Positions 22,164 to 34,050 of a stretch of DNA of 64,000 nucleotides are shown here, in pieces. The position numbers and the translations under genes are program-made. The notes beneath the pieces are model-generated. The model was not told where the DNA came from. It made no database searches and saw only the letters and a program-made list of their open reading frames with translations. How positions within the stretch are numbered: position 1 is the stretch's first letter; every line of letters begins with the position of its first letter. Origin of the DNA: Cannabis sativa (taxonomy: Eukaryota > Streptophyta > Magnoliopsida > Rosales > Cannabaceae); contig NC_083604.1 of NCBI RefSeq assembly GCF_029168945.1, positions 5,944,812 through 6,008,811 on the forward strand. The letters run 5' to 3'.

Positions 22164-22449
22164 GAGATTTTTACAAAAAATACTGAATTTTAGGTAAAAG
22201 TTTACAGTTTTACTGTTATACAGAATTTTTTTTACAAAAATGCAGTCTTTTTATAAAATAACATAAAACAACCGTAAAATAACAAAAATAGAACAATTAA
22301 AAATAACAGTAGAATAACTAAAAAAATAATCGTTGAACAACAGTAAAAATTTTATATAGTACACAGTATAAAACTTATACAATATTTTTAAAAAAATTCT
22401 GTCTCACAATAAAAAAAATTAAAAATTTTAGTATCTGGTGTAGAAACCC
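22164..22449. repeat. MITE, reverse-oriented relative of the 11957-12191 element
   Basis: Left end GAGATTTTTACAAAAAATACTG, right end ATCTGGTGTAGAAACCC. These are the two termini of the 11957 copy in opposite order. Internal phrases such as AACAGTAGAATAACT are the complement of those in that copy. No clear target duplication. Confidence 0.6.
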
Positions 22450-23067
22450 CCAAAAAAAAAAGTTGAAGTGCTCTAGTCTAGGCTGAGTAGGAAGAACAAC
22501 AGAGGAGAAAGTACGAATTGGGCTAGGCCACCGCCCCTGGGGTGCTAGGCCATAATCAATGGGCCTTAATTTTAGTTTTCTAAAAATGTCATCTTTTCCA
22601 TAGTTTTTGGTATCACTTTTGCCACTGATTGTTTCTTCTTCTTTTATGCCACAAATACTATTTTCTTTTTTTTTTTAAAAAAAAAAGAAAGATTAGATTA
22701 AATCTGAATAAAAAAATTTCAACATAAATATATGAAAAATTTATTTATATTTCCCATTACATTAATATTTAATATTACTAAATTAATACTACTAATGTTA
22801 ATATTATTAGTCTATATATTTTATAATGTTTTTTCAAAAATAATGTTTTGTTATTTTTCTTTTTTACTTTTTGTATACATAACATTAATACATGATTTTG
22901 TAATAGTTTTGATAAGTTAATATTGTGCATCGATTAGGGTTTTTTTTATTCTTTTTTATATTTTTTATTAATTCCATTATTGATTAATTGTTAGTGTATG
23001 TATTTTTATACGTACTGTCTTTTAGTTTTTTAGTTTTTCCTTCTGGAAAGTCTTCATTTTTGAATAT
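22450..23067. other. AT-rich, no gene recognised
   Basis: Includes a T/A homopolymer block near 22665-22690. The longest open frame (22732-22920) is AT-rich low-complexity hydrophobic sequence and not credible as a gene. Confidence 0.5.
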
Positions 23068-23282
23068 TTAAGGGTTGTTTGGTTTATAACTTAAAAATTA
23101 TTTTTCAATTTTAAAAAATAGAAAATAGTTTTTAAAATTAATAGGAGTCATTTGTTCAAAATTTTTAAAAACAGTTTTTAATGAAATTTAAAAAACTAGA
23201 AAATAGAAAAAATTAAAATGTTATTTTCAATTTTTAAAAATATTTTTTTGTCTAACATTGTATATTTTATATTTTTGCTCAC

Positions 23283-23477
23283 ATACTCAAACTTTAGACT
23301 CGGAACCAGACCCGGAACCACGCCCTGACCCTAACCCAAACCCAGACTCGGACCCCAGACCCTGAACCCCGACTAGGACCCCAGATCCCAGCCTAGACCC
23401 GGACCCTGAACCCAACCCTAACCCCATACCCCAAACCCAAAACCCAAAACCCGAAACCCAGACCCAAGCCTGGATCC
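23283..23477. repeat. GC-rich minisatellite, left part
   Basis: Irregular repeats of six-base type (GACCCG, AACCCA, GACCCC) in strong contrast to the AT-rich surroundings. It continues on the other side of the Athila element at 35387-35690. Confidence 0.75.
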
Positions 23478-23721
23478 TGTTAGGATATTTTTAGTATTTA
23501 ATTTAGGTTAATTTTAGCACATTTTTCGGTTTAATTTAAATTATGGTTGGAGCATTTTTACGCTTTTATCTTTTAGTTTTGCAGATTTAAAATAGATGAA
23601 GAGTTAGAAAATATCAGAAGAAAAAGGATAAAATATCGAATGAAAATATCCTGGTGGAAAATATCAGAATCAAATTCGGATAAAGATAGAAACAAGTGGA
23701 AGTTGGGTGCAGAGATCAACA

Positions 23722-23832
23722 CGGGTCGCGGCATGGTATTAGCATGCCACGGCCCGCCTACTTGGAAGAAGTCCACGGAAGCAATCTAATGGTCACACGG
23801 GCCGCGGCATGGATTTAGCATGCCGCGGCCCG
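23722..23832. repeat. Two GC-rich hairpins in the Athila LTR
   Basis: Hairpin 1: arms 23722-23735 and 23743-23756 with a 7-base loop, two mismatches. Hairpin 2: arms CGGGCCGCGGCATG (23798-23811) and CATGCCGCGGCCCG (23819-23832), a perfect 14-bp stem with loop GATTTAG. The same pair recurs in the 3' LTR at 34295-34329 and 34371-34405. Confidence 0.92.
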
Positions 23833-23950
23833 CCTCTTTTTCAACAGAGAGAAATATCTGGAAAAGCTGGCGTGAGATTTTTCCAGATATTTCAAATCCG
23901 AATGGAATTTAAACAGTGCGGTTTTCCACCTTTTGAGGGACCTGAATACC

Positions 23951-23959
23951 TATATAAAG
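23951..23959 (+). promoter_or_regulatory. TATA box of the Athila LTR promoter
   Basis: TATATAAAG, 473 bp into the LTR and identical in the 3' LTR (34524-34532). It is the expected core promoter for the genomic transcript. Confidence 0.65.
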
Positions 23960-24812
23960 AGCAGTAGAGAGTGGATTTAAGCAAGCAATCTCAGAGAGAA
24001 AAAGTGAGAGTTCAGATACAGAGTAGAGAGATCAGCTGCAATACTGGAGACATACTGCTCAGGGTTTTTCAGCATTCTTCTTTTCTTCTCTTCTTTATTT
24101 TTCATCTCTTTTCTATCAGTTAATATGTGTATTTGTGCTTCATTGAACATGAGTAACTAAACACTTTAATTAGGGTTAGATGGATATTGTTTGATATTGT
24201 TTATGGTTTTAATATGATTAGTTTTCCCCCTAATTTCTATGCATTCTATTTTATTTGTGCTTAATTACTTTTAATTGTCGGGCCACCAATTAACTGTTTA
24301 TGATTTTGATGCGAGATTTGAGAAGTGAGTGTCAAATATGCTATAGTAGAATAGAACTGAATTTCGATATAGGACGAGAGTACCTATATGGTTTAGATAG
24401 CTTATAGGGTTTCTGTGTTTAATGCCTGTTGCATGTTAAATTTATCACGAGAGTAGAAAGTTTGCATGTAATTGAGGTTTATATATCTGAGAAGACTATA
24501 AATTACCTTAGTAAACATGCTATTGCATTGGAATTGATATTAGGAAAATAATCATATTAGACCATATTCAATAGAAACAATTGAAATCGACACCCTAGTT
24601 TATTAACTATTAATTTTCTCGAATTGTTGCTTCCAACTATTTTTCTTATACTTCACTGTTTTTTTTCCTATCTTTTATTTAATCAAATAGAAGTAAAAGT
24701 TTAATTTCAAAGTACTTAACTACACTCCCTGTGGGATCGACCTCACTCCTAGTGAGTCTACTACTTGAAACGATACGTACACTTGCGTGTGCTAAATATC
24801 GCAACAAGTTTT

Positions 24813-24830
24813 TGGCGCCGTTGCCGGGGA
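24813..24830 (+). promoter_or_regulatory. Athila primer-binding site for tRNA-Asp
   Basis: TGGCGCCGTTGCCGGGGA begins six bases after the LTR end and is complementary to the 3' end of plant tRNA-Asp (GUC), the usual Athila primer. Confidence 0.85.
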
Positions 24831-24944
24831 GTGATAGTTAATATTATTAAAAATTAAATTTTGTTCTAATTTGATTTTTCTTTCTAATTTAAGTACTAAC
24901 TCTGTTGTCTCAAGATCTTATTCTGCTTTCAGGTTCAATAGTTT

Positions 24945-27900
24945 ATGAGAAGTCAAGGACCAATTGCCAGATTACCTGTTGACCCTGAGATAGAAAAGAC
25001 CTGTAGAAGAAACAGAAGGAGGAGAAAATTGGAAAGAGCGGCACTAGAGATTGAACAAGAAGAAGTCATGGCTGACAACGCCAATAATGGTAACAATGCA
25101 TACAACGGAGGAGGTGTAGAAGACCAGGCTAATGGACATAACAACAATGACCGTAGCCTGAGGGACTACTTACTTCCTAACTTGACAGGGGCCCGATCCT
25201 GCATAAGGCCACCTGCTGTTGACGCAAACAACTTCGAAATCAAGCCAGCCATACTGCAGATGGTTCAATCTTCAGTCCAGTTTGGGGGACTGCCGTCAGA
25301 AGACCCAAACATGCACCTCGCCAACTTCGAAGAATTGTGCCAAACGTTCAAGATGAACGGAGTTAGCGACGACGCCATCAGACTAAGGTTGTTCCCATTC
25401 TCACTAAGGGAACGAGCCAAAAGTTGGTTTATTTCTTTACCAACCCATTCTATCAACACTTGGGAGGAATTGGCCCTGAAATTCCTATCCAAGTTCTTTC
25501 CTCCTGCAAAGATTGCCAAGTTGAGAGCTGATATCAATAACTTCACCCAGCAGGACAGTGAATCTCTTTATGAAGCATGGGAGAGGTTCAAGGACTTACT
25601 GAGAAAATGCCCTAATCATGGGATTGAGAAGTGGCTGCAAGTGCACAACTTTTACAATGGGTTGATGAATGAAACCCGAACACTCATAGATGCTGCTGAT
25701 GGTGGAGCTTTCATGAGGAAAAGTGCTAATGAGGCTTTTGAACTACTTGAAGAGATGGCCATGACTAACCAACAATGGTCAACAGAAAGAGGTCCATCTA
25801 AAAAAGTTGCAGGTATGCATGAGGTGGATGCTATTACCAAGTTGACAGCTCAGGTAGAGGCCCTAACAAAATTGATGTCCAATCAAGTAAAACAAGCTCA
25901 AGTGGTTTGTGAGATATGTGGAGGTCTTCATCACTTTTCTGAGTGCCAGGCAGATGTGGATGATTTACCAATGGATGAAGCGAAAGCCATTGGAAATTAC
26001 TCTCAAAACAACAACAACTATGGGTTTAATCAAGGAGGTAATCGTAGAAATAATGGGTTCTATCAACAGAGAAATCAGAACCAGTCACAGATGCAACCAC
26101 AGACTCAAAACTATAGTGGAAATTCTGGTCTTCAAACAAATTTACTATTGCAATTCATGACAGAGACGAGATCTTCCATTAAAGACTTGCAAACTCAGAT
26201 GGGGCAACTAGCAACTCAGATAGCAACTCGTCCTCAGGGAAACCTGCCGAGCACCACTGAAGTTAATCCTAAGGAGAACTGTAAAGCAATTACTCTGAGA
26301 AGTGGAAAGAGTTATGATGGCCCGAGCCAAGCCAAGCCAGAGAATGATGAAGATGAACAACCAGCACCTACACCAGAAAAGCAAAAGACTACTGATGGTC
26401 TTCAGCAAAAAGAAACTTCTCCCCCTATTAGTATTGACCATCATATAAAGATTCCCTATCCTCAGAGGTTGCGCAAGACTAATACAGACAAGCAGTTTAG
26501 TAAGTTCCTTGAAGTATTCAGAAAGCTGCACATCAACATTCCTTTTGCAGAAGCCCTTGAACAAATGCCAAGCTACGTCAAATTCATGAAGGAGATTTTG
26601 TTAAAGAAAAGAAAGATGGAAGACTTTGAGACAGTGGCCCTAATAGAGGAGTGTAGTGCTATTCTTCAAAAGAAACTCCCTCCTAAACTGAAAGATCCTG
26701 GGAGTTTTACCATACCATGCACTATTGGAAAGATTGAGAATATTCATGCATTATGTGATTTGGGGGCTAGTATCAACCTTATGCCTTTGTCGGTATTTAA
26801 GAGACTTCAACTAGGAGAAGCAAAACCTACAACTGTTACACTACAGCTAGCTGATCGTTCTTTAGCCCATCCAAGAGGAGTAATCGAAGATGTTCTTGTC
26901 AAGGTGGACAAATTTATATTTCCCGCTGATTTTATAGTTCTTGACATGGAAGAAGACAACAATGTTCCTATCATCCTGGGGAGTCCCTTCTTGGCAACAG
27001 GGAAAGCACTAATTGATGTCCAGAAAGGAGAGTTAAAGTTGCGAGTACAAGGAGATGAAGTTGTATTTAATGTACTCAAGGCAATGACTTACCCTACGGC
27101 AAGTGACAACTGTTTCGCAATTGATGTGGTGGACCAGTTGGTGGAGACAAAGACGCACATTGAAGACCCTCTTAATTTGACTTTGGTACAAGAGGAGGTG
27201 GTGGAATAAGACGGTAAGGAAGCTTATGAGTATGCTATGTGGCTCGACTCTTATGGACCTTTGAATAGAAGATACTATGAAGAGTTAGGAGTCATACCTA
27301 CAAAGCCAGCCCCATCTACTGAAAAGCCTCCTCAACTAGAGTTAAAAGTCCTACCGGATCATCTCAGGTACGAATATTTGGGAGAAAATAAGACACTTCC
27401 TGTCATTGTGGCATCTTCCCTATCTTCTATAGAGACAGATAAGCTATTACGGGTTCTAAGAAAGCATAAGAAAGCCATTGGATGGACTTTGGCATACATA
27501 AAAGGGATCAGCCCCTCAACTGTAATGCATAGAATCCTAATGGAGGAAGGAGTGAAGCCTACCATCGATGCACAACGAAGATTAAATCCACCAATGAAGG
27601 AGGTTGTCAGAAAAGAAGTCTTAAAGTGGTTAGATGCTGGGGTAGCGTATCCTATTTCAGATAGTAAATGGGTAAGTCCAGTCCAGGTTGTTCCAAAGAA
27701 AGGAGGGATGACGGTGGTAAAGAATGAAAAGAATGAGCTCATCCCAACCAGAACTGTCACAGGATGGAGAATTTGCATAGACTACCGGAAACTCAACAAA
27801 GCCACGAGAAAAGATCACTTTCCAGTCCCATTCATTGACCAGATGTTAGACAAGTTGGCAGGCCAAGAGTATTATTGTTTCCTTGATGGGTATTCAGGGT

Positions 27901-30227
27901 ATCACCAAATAGCTATAGCACCGGAAGACCAAGAGAAAACGACATTCACATGTCCATATGGTACTTTTGCTTTTCGACGAATGCCATTTGGGCTGTGTAA
28001 TGCTCCAGCAACATTCCAGAGGTGTATGATGGCCATATTTTCAGATCTAATAGAGAAATGCATCGAGGTGTTTATGGATGATTTTTCAGTATTTGGTTCA
28101 TCGTTTGACCAATGTCTAAGCAACTTGGAATTGGTACTAACTAGGTGTGAAGATTCTAATTTGGTGTTGAACTGGGAAAAATGCCATTTCATGGTTACGG
28201 AAGGAATAGTGTTGGGACATAAGATCTCAAAAGAAGGTATTGAGGTTGATTGAGCCAAAGTATCTACAATTGAGAACTTGCCCCCTCCAGTTTCAGTTAA
28301 GGGAGTTCGAAGCTTTTTGGGTCATGCCGGGTTCTACAGAAGATTTATCAAAGACTTCTCCAAAATTGCCAAACCTTTATCTAATCTTCTCGCTAGTGGA
28401 GTACCTTTTGAATTTGGGAAAAATTGTCTTGAAGCATTCCAGATTCTCAAGGATAAGTTAATCTCAGCACCGATCGTGACTACACCAAATTGGGAATTAC
28501 CTTTTGAAATCATGTGTGATGCAAGTGATTATGCGATGGGAGCAGTGTTGGGACAACGGGTTGACAAGGTATTCAGAACTATTTACTATGCAAGCAGAAC
28601 CTTGAATGATGCTCAACTAAATTACGCTACTACAGAGAAAGAGATGCTGGCTATAGTGTTTGCATGTGACAAATTCCGACCCTACTTGATAGGCAATAAA
28701 GTGATAGTGTATACAGATCATTCAGCAATCAAATACTTGATGACTAAGAAGGATGCCAAACCAAGACTAATTCGATGGGTTCTTCTTTTGCAAGAATTTG
28801 ATCTAGAAATAAAAGATAAGAAGGGCACGGAAAATTTAGTGGCAGATCATTTATCAAGGTTGGAACTTGAAGAGAATACAAAGGAGGTTCAGATTAATGA
28901 GGACTTCCCTGATGAGCAACTATTTCTCTTGAATTCTACTGTACCTTGGTTTGCTGATTATGTGAACTACTTGGCTGCAGACATTATACCACCAGACTTG
29001 ACAAGGCAACAATTGAAGAAATTCTACTCCGAAGTCAAACACTATTATTGGGAGGAGCCTATCCTCTATAAGCATTGTGCTGATCAAATTATTAGAAGAT
29101 GTGTGACAGAAGAGGAGATGTTTTCCATATTAACTCATTGCCATAGCTTGCCATGTGGGGGACACTTTAGTGGGAATCGAACTGCTGCAAAGATTTTACA
29201 AAGTGGATTCTTTTGGCCTACTTTATTTAAAGATTCTCACCAATTTGTCCAATCTTGTGATCGTTGTCAAAGAACTGGGAATATCTCGAGAAGGAATGAA
29301 ATGCCTTTGACTGGAATATTGGAAGTGGAACTTTTTGATGTTTGGGGCATTGATTTCATGGGACCTATTTCGTCATCTTACAACAATGCCTACATACTAC
29401 TAGCTGTGGATTATGTCTCCAAATGGGTAGAAGCAGCAGCAACACATTTGAATGACGGTAAAACAGTGCTCAACTTTCTTCAGAAAAATATTTTCACTCA
29501 ATTTGGAACGCCTAGAGCAATTATTAGTGATGAAGGGAGCCACTTTTGCAACAAACAGTTTGAAGCTCTACTTGCAAGATATGGAGTACGCCATAGAACT
29601 GCACTCCCTTATCATCCTCAGAGTAATGGGCAAGCAGAAGTTTCCAATAGGGAGATTAAATTAATTCTGGAGAAGACGGTTCAACGGTCAAGAAAAGATT
29701 GGGCTAAGAAGCTGGATGATGCATTATGGGCTTATAGAACAGCGTTCAAAACACCAATAGGAATGTCTCCCTATCGGTTGGTCTATGGTAAGGCTTGTCA
29801 TCTTCCAGTGGAATTAGAGCACAAAGCATTCTGGGCCATGAAGACATTAAATATGGACTTGGCGGCAGCAGGAGAAAAGAGGTTGTTACAACTTAATGAG
29901 ATGGATGAGTTTCGTAACGAGGCTTATGAAAATGCCAAGATCTATAAAGAGAAAACTAAAAGATGGCATGATAGACATTTAGCAAGAAAAGAGTTCCAGC
30001 CTGGCCAACAAGTTTTATTATATAATTCCAGATTGAAGCTTTTTCCTGGAAAATTGAAATCAAGGTGGTCAGGACCGTTCACTGTGGTTCAAGTTTTCCC
30101 ATATGGCGCGGTAGAAGTTAAAGGAGAAAAACCAGAGACTTTCAAAGTCAATGGTCAACGATTGAAACCTTATTTGGGAGGCCACATTGATGAAGCCAAG
30201 AAAGTTATTCAATTGGTGCCTCTGTAA
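24945..30227 (+). pseudogene. gag-pol: Athila gag-pol polyprotein, two in-frame stops
   Basis: One frame of about 1760 codons. Gag has the retrotransposon capsid region ([33 protein letters not shown]) and a compact Cys-His knuckle [13 protein letters not shown], one residue shorter than CX2CX4HX4C. The protease motif is [11 protein letters not shown]. The RT (from about 27360) has ICIDYRKLNKATRKDHFP, LDGYSGYHQI and FMDDFSVFG. RNase H has [15 protein letters not shown] and TDHSAIKYL. Integrase has the HHCC zinc finger ([15 protein letters not shown] to [10 protein letters not shown]) and the core blocks [21 protein letters not shown] and [16 protein letters not shown] before integrase confirms Ty3/gypsy. 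The stops are TAA at 27207-27209 (between protease and RT) and TGA at 28251-28253, where the family usually has Arg (a CGA-to-TGA change would explain it). The rest is uninterrupted. Confidence 0.94.
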
Positions 30228-31071
30228 AGGGGACCTTCAGCATTTTAAATTATTTATTTATTGGTAGTTTTTTTTTAGTAAACTTTAGTTTTAAATCTTA
30301 CATTCTTAGTTAAAAAAAAATAAATAAATAAAAAATAAAAAGAAAAAAAAATAAATAATAAAAAGCTGTGTAAAAACCGTGGAAATCGTGAAAACTAGTC
30401 AATTTAATTAATTTTTAGTGTTTAAAAAGAATTCTTTAATCTTTAACCCTGCAGGAGAACTACATGTCGTATCACATGAAGGAAGCACACGGGCCGCGAC
30501 ATGCTAAAACACGGGCCGCGGCATGCCCAATTTAGAAGATGCCTGCAAAGAGACACGGGCCGCGGCATGCTCCACCCTTTATTAAGCATGCCGCGGCACG
30601 CTAAGCAAAAATCAGGGGAAAAGAGCTTCGTCCCCAATGAAAATTTCAAATTTTCCTTTTCTTTTTTTTTTATTTTTCCAGCTACGAACCAGCCACGAGA
30701 AAACACCCTAAAAATCCTATTTTTCTCCATTTTTTTCTCCCCCAAAACACCAATTTTGTTCACCAATCATTATCATTATCATCCACAACCAAAACCCAAC
30801 CACCAATTTCAGAGAAGCTCATTGGAAATTCGGGGTGCAACCAGATTTTATTCTTCAAGTAAGTTTTTTTTTTCTCTTCATAACAGTGGTGTTTTAAGAG
30901 AAATTAGTTTGGATTGTGTGTTATTTGATTACTGTGGAGAACTATATTGGCTGTTGTGAAATTATTGCTGGGATTTCATTTGAGTTTTTGTTAGAAAATA
31001 ATTTGGGAAAAGAGGAAAATACAGGGGAGGTGCTGCCCAATTTTTTTACACTAAAAATTATTATTGGCTAA
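30228..31071 (+). other. Athila spacer between integrase and the env-like frame
   Basis: Contains A-rich low-complexity sequence (30310-30365) and three direct copies plus one inverted copy of the ACGGGCCGCGGCATGC motif (30489-30504, 30511-30526, 30555-30570, inverted 30586-30601). It also holds a T-rich block near 30660-30740. No gene. Confidence 0.7.
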
Positions 31072-32793
31072 TTGATTGGTATGGCCACCAAAAGAGTCAA
31101 AACACGAGCTAACCGCTGCATGCAAGGTTCATCATCACATGCCCCTAATCCTCAAGATGATCAAAATCAACAAATTACAAGGTTTGTGAATAACCCAGCG
31201 GCTAAAAGGTATGAGAAGTTGATTAAGAGGAGTATAATTCGGGAAAGGGGTTTTGAATATCAAGATACACCTTTTGAGCGTGATTTGGGGTATGAAGTAA
31301 TTAGAGGGGAGATTGCCCGACGGCAATGGCAGAAATTCTGTGATGCAGAGAATGTTGGGAGAGCTAATCAGAATATAGTGTGTGAATTTTTTGCAAATTA
31401 CCCATACAAAGGGGGCAACAACACTGTTTATGTTCGGGGAGTAAGTGTCTCAGTCACTGTAGAATCCATCAACAATTTTTTTAGCCTTCCTACTCTAAGT
31501 GCAGATCAAGATGAAAGAAGTAAGAGTTTAATTTTATCATACTTAACTACACTCCTTGTGGGATCGACCTCACTCCTAGTGAGTCTATTACTTGAAACGA
31601 TACGTACACTTGCGTGTGCTAAATATCGCAACAAGTTTTTGAAGTTAAAGGAGAAAAACCAGAGACTTTCAAAGTCAATGGTCAACGATTGAAACCTTAT
31701 TTGGGAGGCCACATTGATGAAGCCAAGAAAGTTATTCAATTGGTGCCTCTGTAAAGGGGACCTTCAGCATTTTAAATTATTTATTTATTGGTAGTTTTTT
31801 TTAGTAAACTTTAGTTTTAAATCTTACATTCTTAGTTAAAAAAACAATAAAAAAAAAATAAAAAGAAAAAAGAAAAAAAAATAATAAAAAGCTGTGTAAA
31901 AACCGTGGAAATCGTGAAAACTAGTCAATTTAATTAATTTTTAGTGTTTAAAAAGAATTCTTTAATCTTTAACCCTGCAGGAGAACTACATGTCGTATCA
32001 CATGAAGGATAGCACTTGATAGAGAGGTCTTATCTGATGTTGCAATTGCCCAAGAGTTGGGGCAGGAGGGCACTCGATTTCATGTTGAAGGGAATCAGAA
32101 CCAAAAATTCCTTTACCGGTGGCAACTCAACCCAGAACCCAGAGCCTGGACATATTTTGTTAACTCTAGAATACTGCCGACGTTACACACTTCATCCTTA
32201 GACTATGAGCGATGCGTCATAGTTTATGCTATTATGGCTAGAATGACATTCGACATTGGTTGGGTTATCTTGAGAAACGTCAACCATTTTGCTGAGATGA
32301 AGACAACAGCGGGGCCAGTGCACAGTGCCCTAATCACTGCCTTATGCTTGCAACAGGGTGTTCCTGGGATTGAAGGAGATGTCTTAAAAGCGCCCATGCA
32401 GACCATCTCTCGTCGGATCTACTATGACTTCCCTCTGGCCTCATTAGAGCCGCCAGAAGAAGCACGCAAACGCCAAAAGGATGATAGACTGGATCACAGC
32501 CTGAGCCACCATTGGACACCCACACCCAGGGCACTCATGATAGACTGGATCACCTCATAAGGCAAAACCATTATCTGGTTCAGTCTAACCAGTATCTTGT
32601 TCAGGCTCATCAAGCACAAGCTGCGTATTACAATGCATATCTTGAGCAACAACATCATTTTTCTCAGAGACAAGTCCAAGAATTGAATTCTGCTTTTTCG
32701 AGGTGGACAATGAACTCAGAGGATGCTGACCATTTCTCGCAGCCCCCACCGTGGCAACCATACCAGCCACCACCACCTCCACCGCCATACTGA
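31072..32793 (+). pseudogene. Athila env-like/Transposase_32-like frame, interrupted
   Basis: The N-terminal part (31072 or 31081 to about 31517) reads KRVKTRANRCMQ, RYEKLIKRSIIRERGFEY, CEFFANYPYKGGNNTVYVRG and INNFFSLPTLSADQDER. The continuation (from 32013) reads REVLSDVAIAQELGQEGTRF, WTYFVNSRILPTLH and VIVYAIMARMTFDIGWVIL. Together these look like the 'putative plant transposon protein' domain (PF20167-like) found in the 3' frame of many Athila elements. The C-terminal part (32512-32793), in yet another frame, is Gln-rich with coiled-coil character (HLIRQNHYLVQSNQYLVQ) and ends in a run of prolines. The two halves of the domain are separated by the 31518-32009 insertion, and a frameshift lies near 32500. 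The role of this protein is unknown. I see no signal peptide or envelope-type fusion features. Confidence 0.7.
31518..32009 (+). repeat. Chimeric self-duplication inside the Athila env-like frame
   Basis: The first part (31518-31640) copies the end of the LTR through the first bases of the primer-site region (about 24690-24814; ends GCAACAAGTTTTTG). The second part (31641-32009) copies 30114-30483, the last 38 codons of integrase plus the A-rich spacer, almost exactly. Neither copy is expected here, and removing the block restores continuity of the env-like domain. Confidence 0.9.
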
Positions 32794-34033
32794 TGTGGCG
32801 CTCAGGTAAGTTTCCTTTCTCTTTTCTTTAATGTCACATTGGGGACAATGTGTCACTTTAGTTTGGGGGGGGGGGGGGGGGGGTTACTTAAAAAAAAAAA
32901 TATTTAGTTTTTTTATTGTTTTAAGTCAATTTTCTTAATATGAGTCAATTTAAAAGTAGGTAGATAGCATGATTTGAAAAGTTCACTTATTTTCAGAACA
33001 TCAGTGTGCTTGGTGATATTACATTCTTGACTAATTTCAATTTTATACTTGAAAGAACATGGAATCATATTAGGTAATTTGCTAGTAATTGAATTATTTT
33101 ATGTATGCTGATTGTGGAATGTGGAAAGTTGTTTGAAATAAATTCTAGAACTTGCTTGCTTGCTATTTGAGGCGAAATAATAAATTATGCATGACTAGGA
33201 AAGTGATTTAGGTATTTTTTTTGGACCGATTGTGCCTTTCAAGCCATCCTTGTAATTTTTATCCTAGTTACCCTTTTGAGCCTTAGCCTATTCTTCGTTT
33301 CTGCACATATTGAGCCTAAAAAGATAAACCCATGAATATCCAAAACTTAACCCTAACCATACCATAAGTAGATCTTTAGTTTGGGGGAATTCAGATGGGA
33401 AGTTTGTTGTATGTGTGTGAGAAAAAAAATGTGAAAAAAAATGATGATTAGCAACAACTTGAAAAAAAAGATAAAAAAGAAAATCTGACAACCAGTGTCA
33501 AATCTAGAAAAAAAAAATAAATAGAAAGTTGTTGCAATCTTGCTGAAAAAAATAAAAATAAAATATCTCTCATGTAATCAGAAAAAGGGGCATTGGGATT
33601 GTGTGAAATATATTTTGGGTGACATGATTGGGGAAGCTTATGGTATAGACAAGCCTAAATGACCATTTCAACTACCTTTACCTAAGTCTAACAATACAAG
33701 CCTAGAAAGACCTTCTGATTCTTGGTTGTGCATTAATCTATATTAGTGGAGAATAGTAAGTATTGCAAGCATATGGAATTTTGGGTTAGTGGATTGATGA
33801 TTGTAATTGGCATGCATAAAGTGGTTTAATTGTTAGTTAATTGCATTCTATGGTTTCACGAGCTAAATGAAAATAAATTGAAATCTGTCAAGGGTGTAAT
33901 TGAACTGAAATTCTGGATTATATGCATAAGTGAATTTTTTTTTCATAATCATGTTATTGAGACTACTTGAAATTTCTCATGTTTTGGAGATTGACTTGTT
34001 TAGTGAGTGTTTTACTCGAGGATGAGTCATTGC
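32794..34033 (+). other. Athila 3' non-coding region
   Basis: Holds a hairpin CACATTG/CAATGTG (32836-32853), a run of 19 G bases (32865-32883), and two extra copies of the polypurine-tract wording: TTAGTTTGGGGG at 32858 and TTAGTTTGGGGGAATT at 33376-33391. No credible gene. Confidence 0.75.
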
Positions 34034-34050
34034 TTAGTTTGGGGGAATTT
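34034..34050 (+). promoter_or_regulatory. Polypurine tract of the Athila element
   Basis: TTAGTTTGGGGGAATTT lies directly before the 3' LTR. Confidence 0.85.

Larger units (their letters stand above)
23478..24806 (+). repeat. 5' LTR of the Athila element
   Basis: 1329 bp, TGTTAGG to GCAACA. Includes a TATA box (TATATAAAG, 23951-23959) and two GC hairpins at 23722-23756 and 23798-23832. Confidence 0.95.

Noticed and set aside
22732..22920. Hydrophobic 62-codon frame resembling a membrane protein
   Set aside because: Ile/Leu/Phe content follows from the AT-rich base composition; there is no homologue I can name and no gene context.
23573..23776. Frame MDFFQVGGPWHANTMPRP, present identically at 34146-34349
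   Set aside because: It lies in the Athila LTR on the minus strand and its duplication simply reflects the LTR pair.
30443..30959. Overlapping frames after the Athila integrase
   Set aside because: They read through the GC palindromes and T-rich spacer, with no conserved motif.
31072..32793. Athila 3' frame as a true envelope gene
   Set aside because: No signal peptide, glycosylation-rich ectodomain or fusion segment is visible; the recognisable part resembles the Transposase_32-like plant domain.
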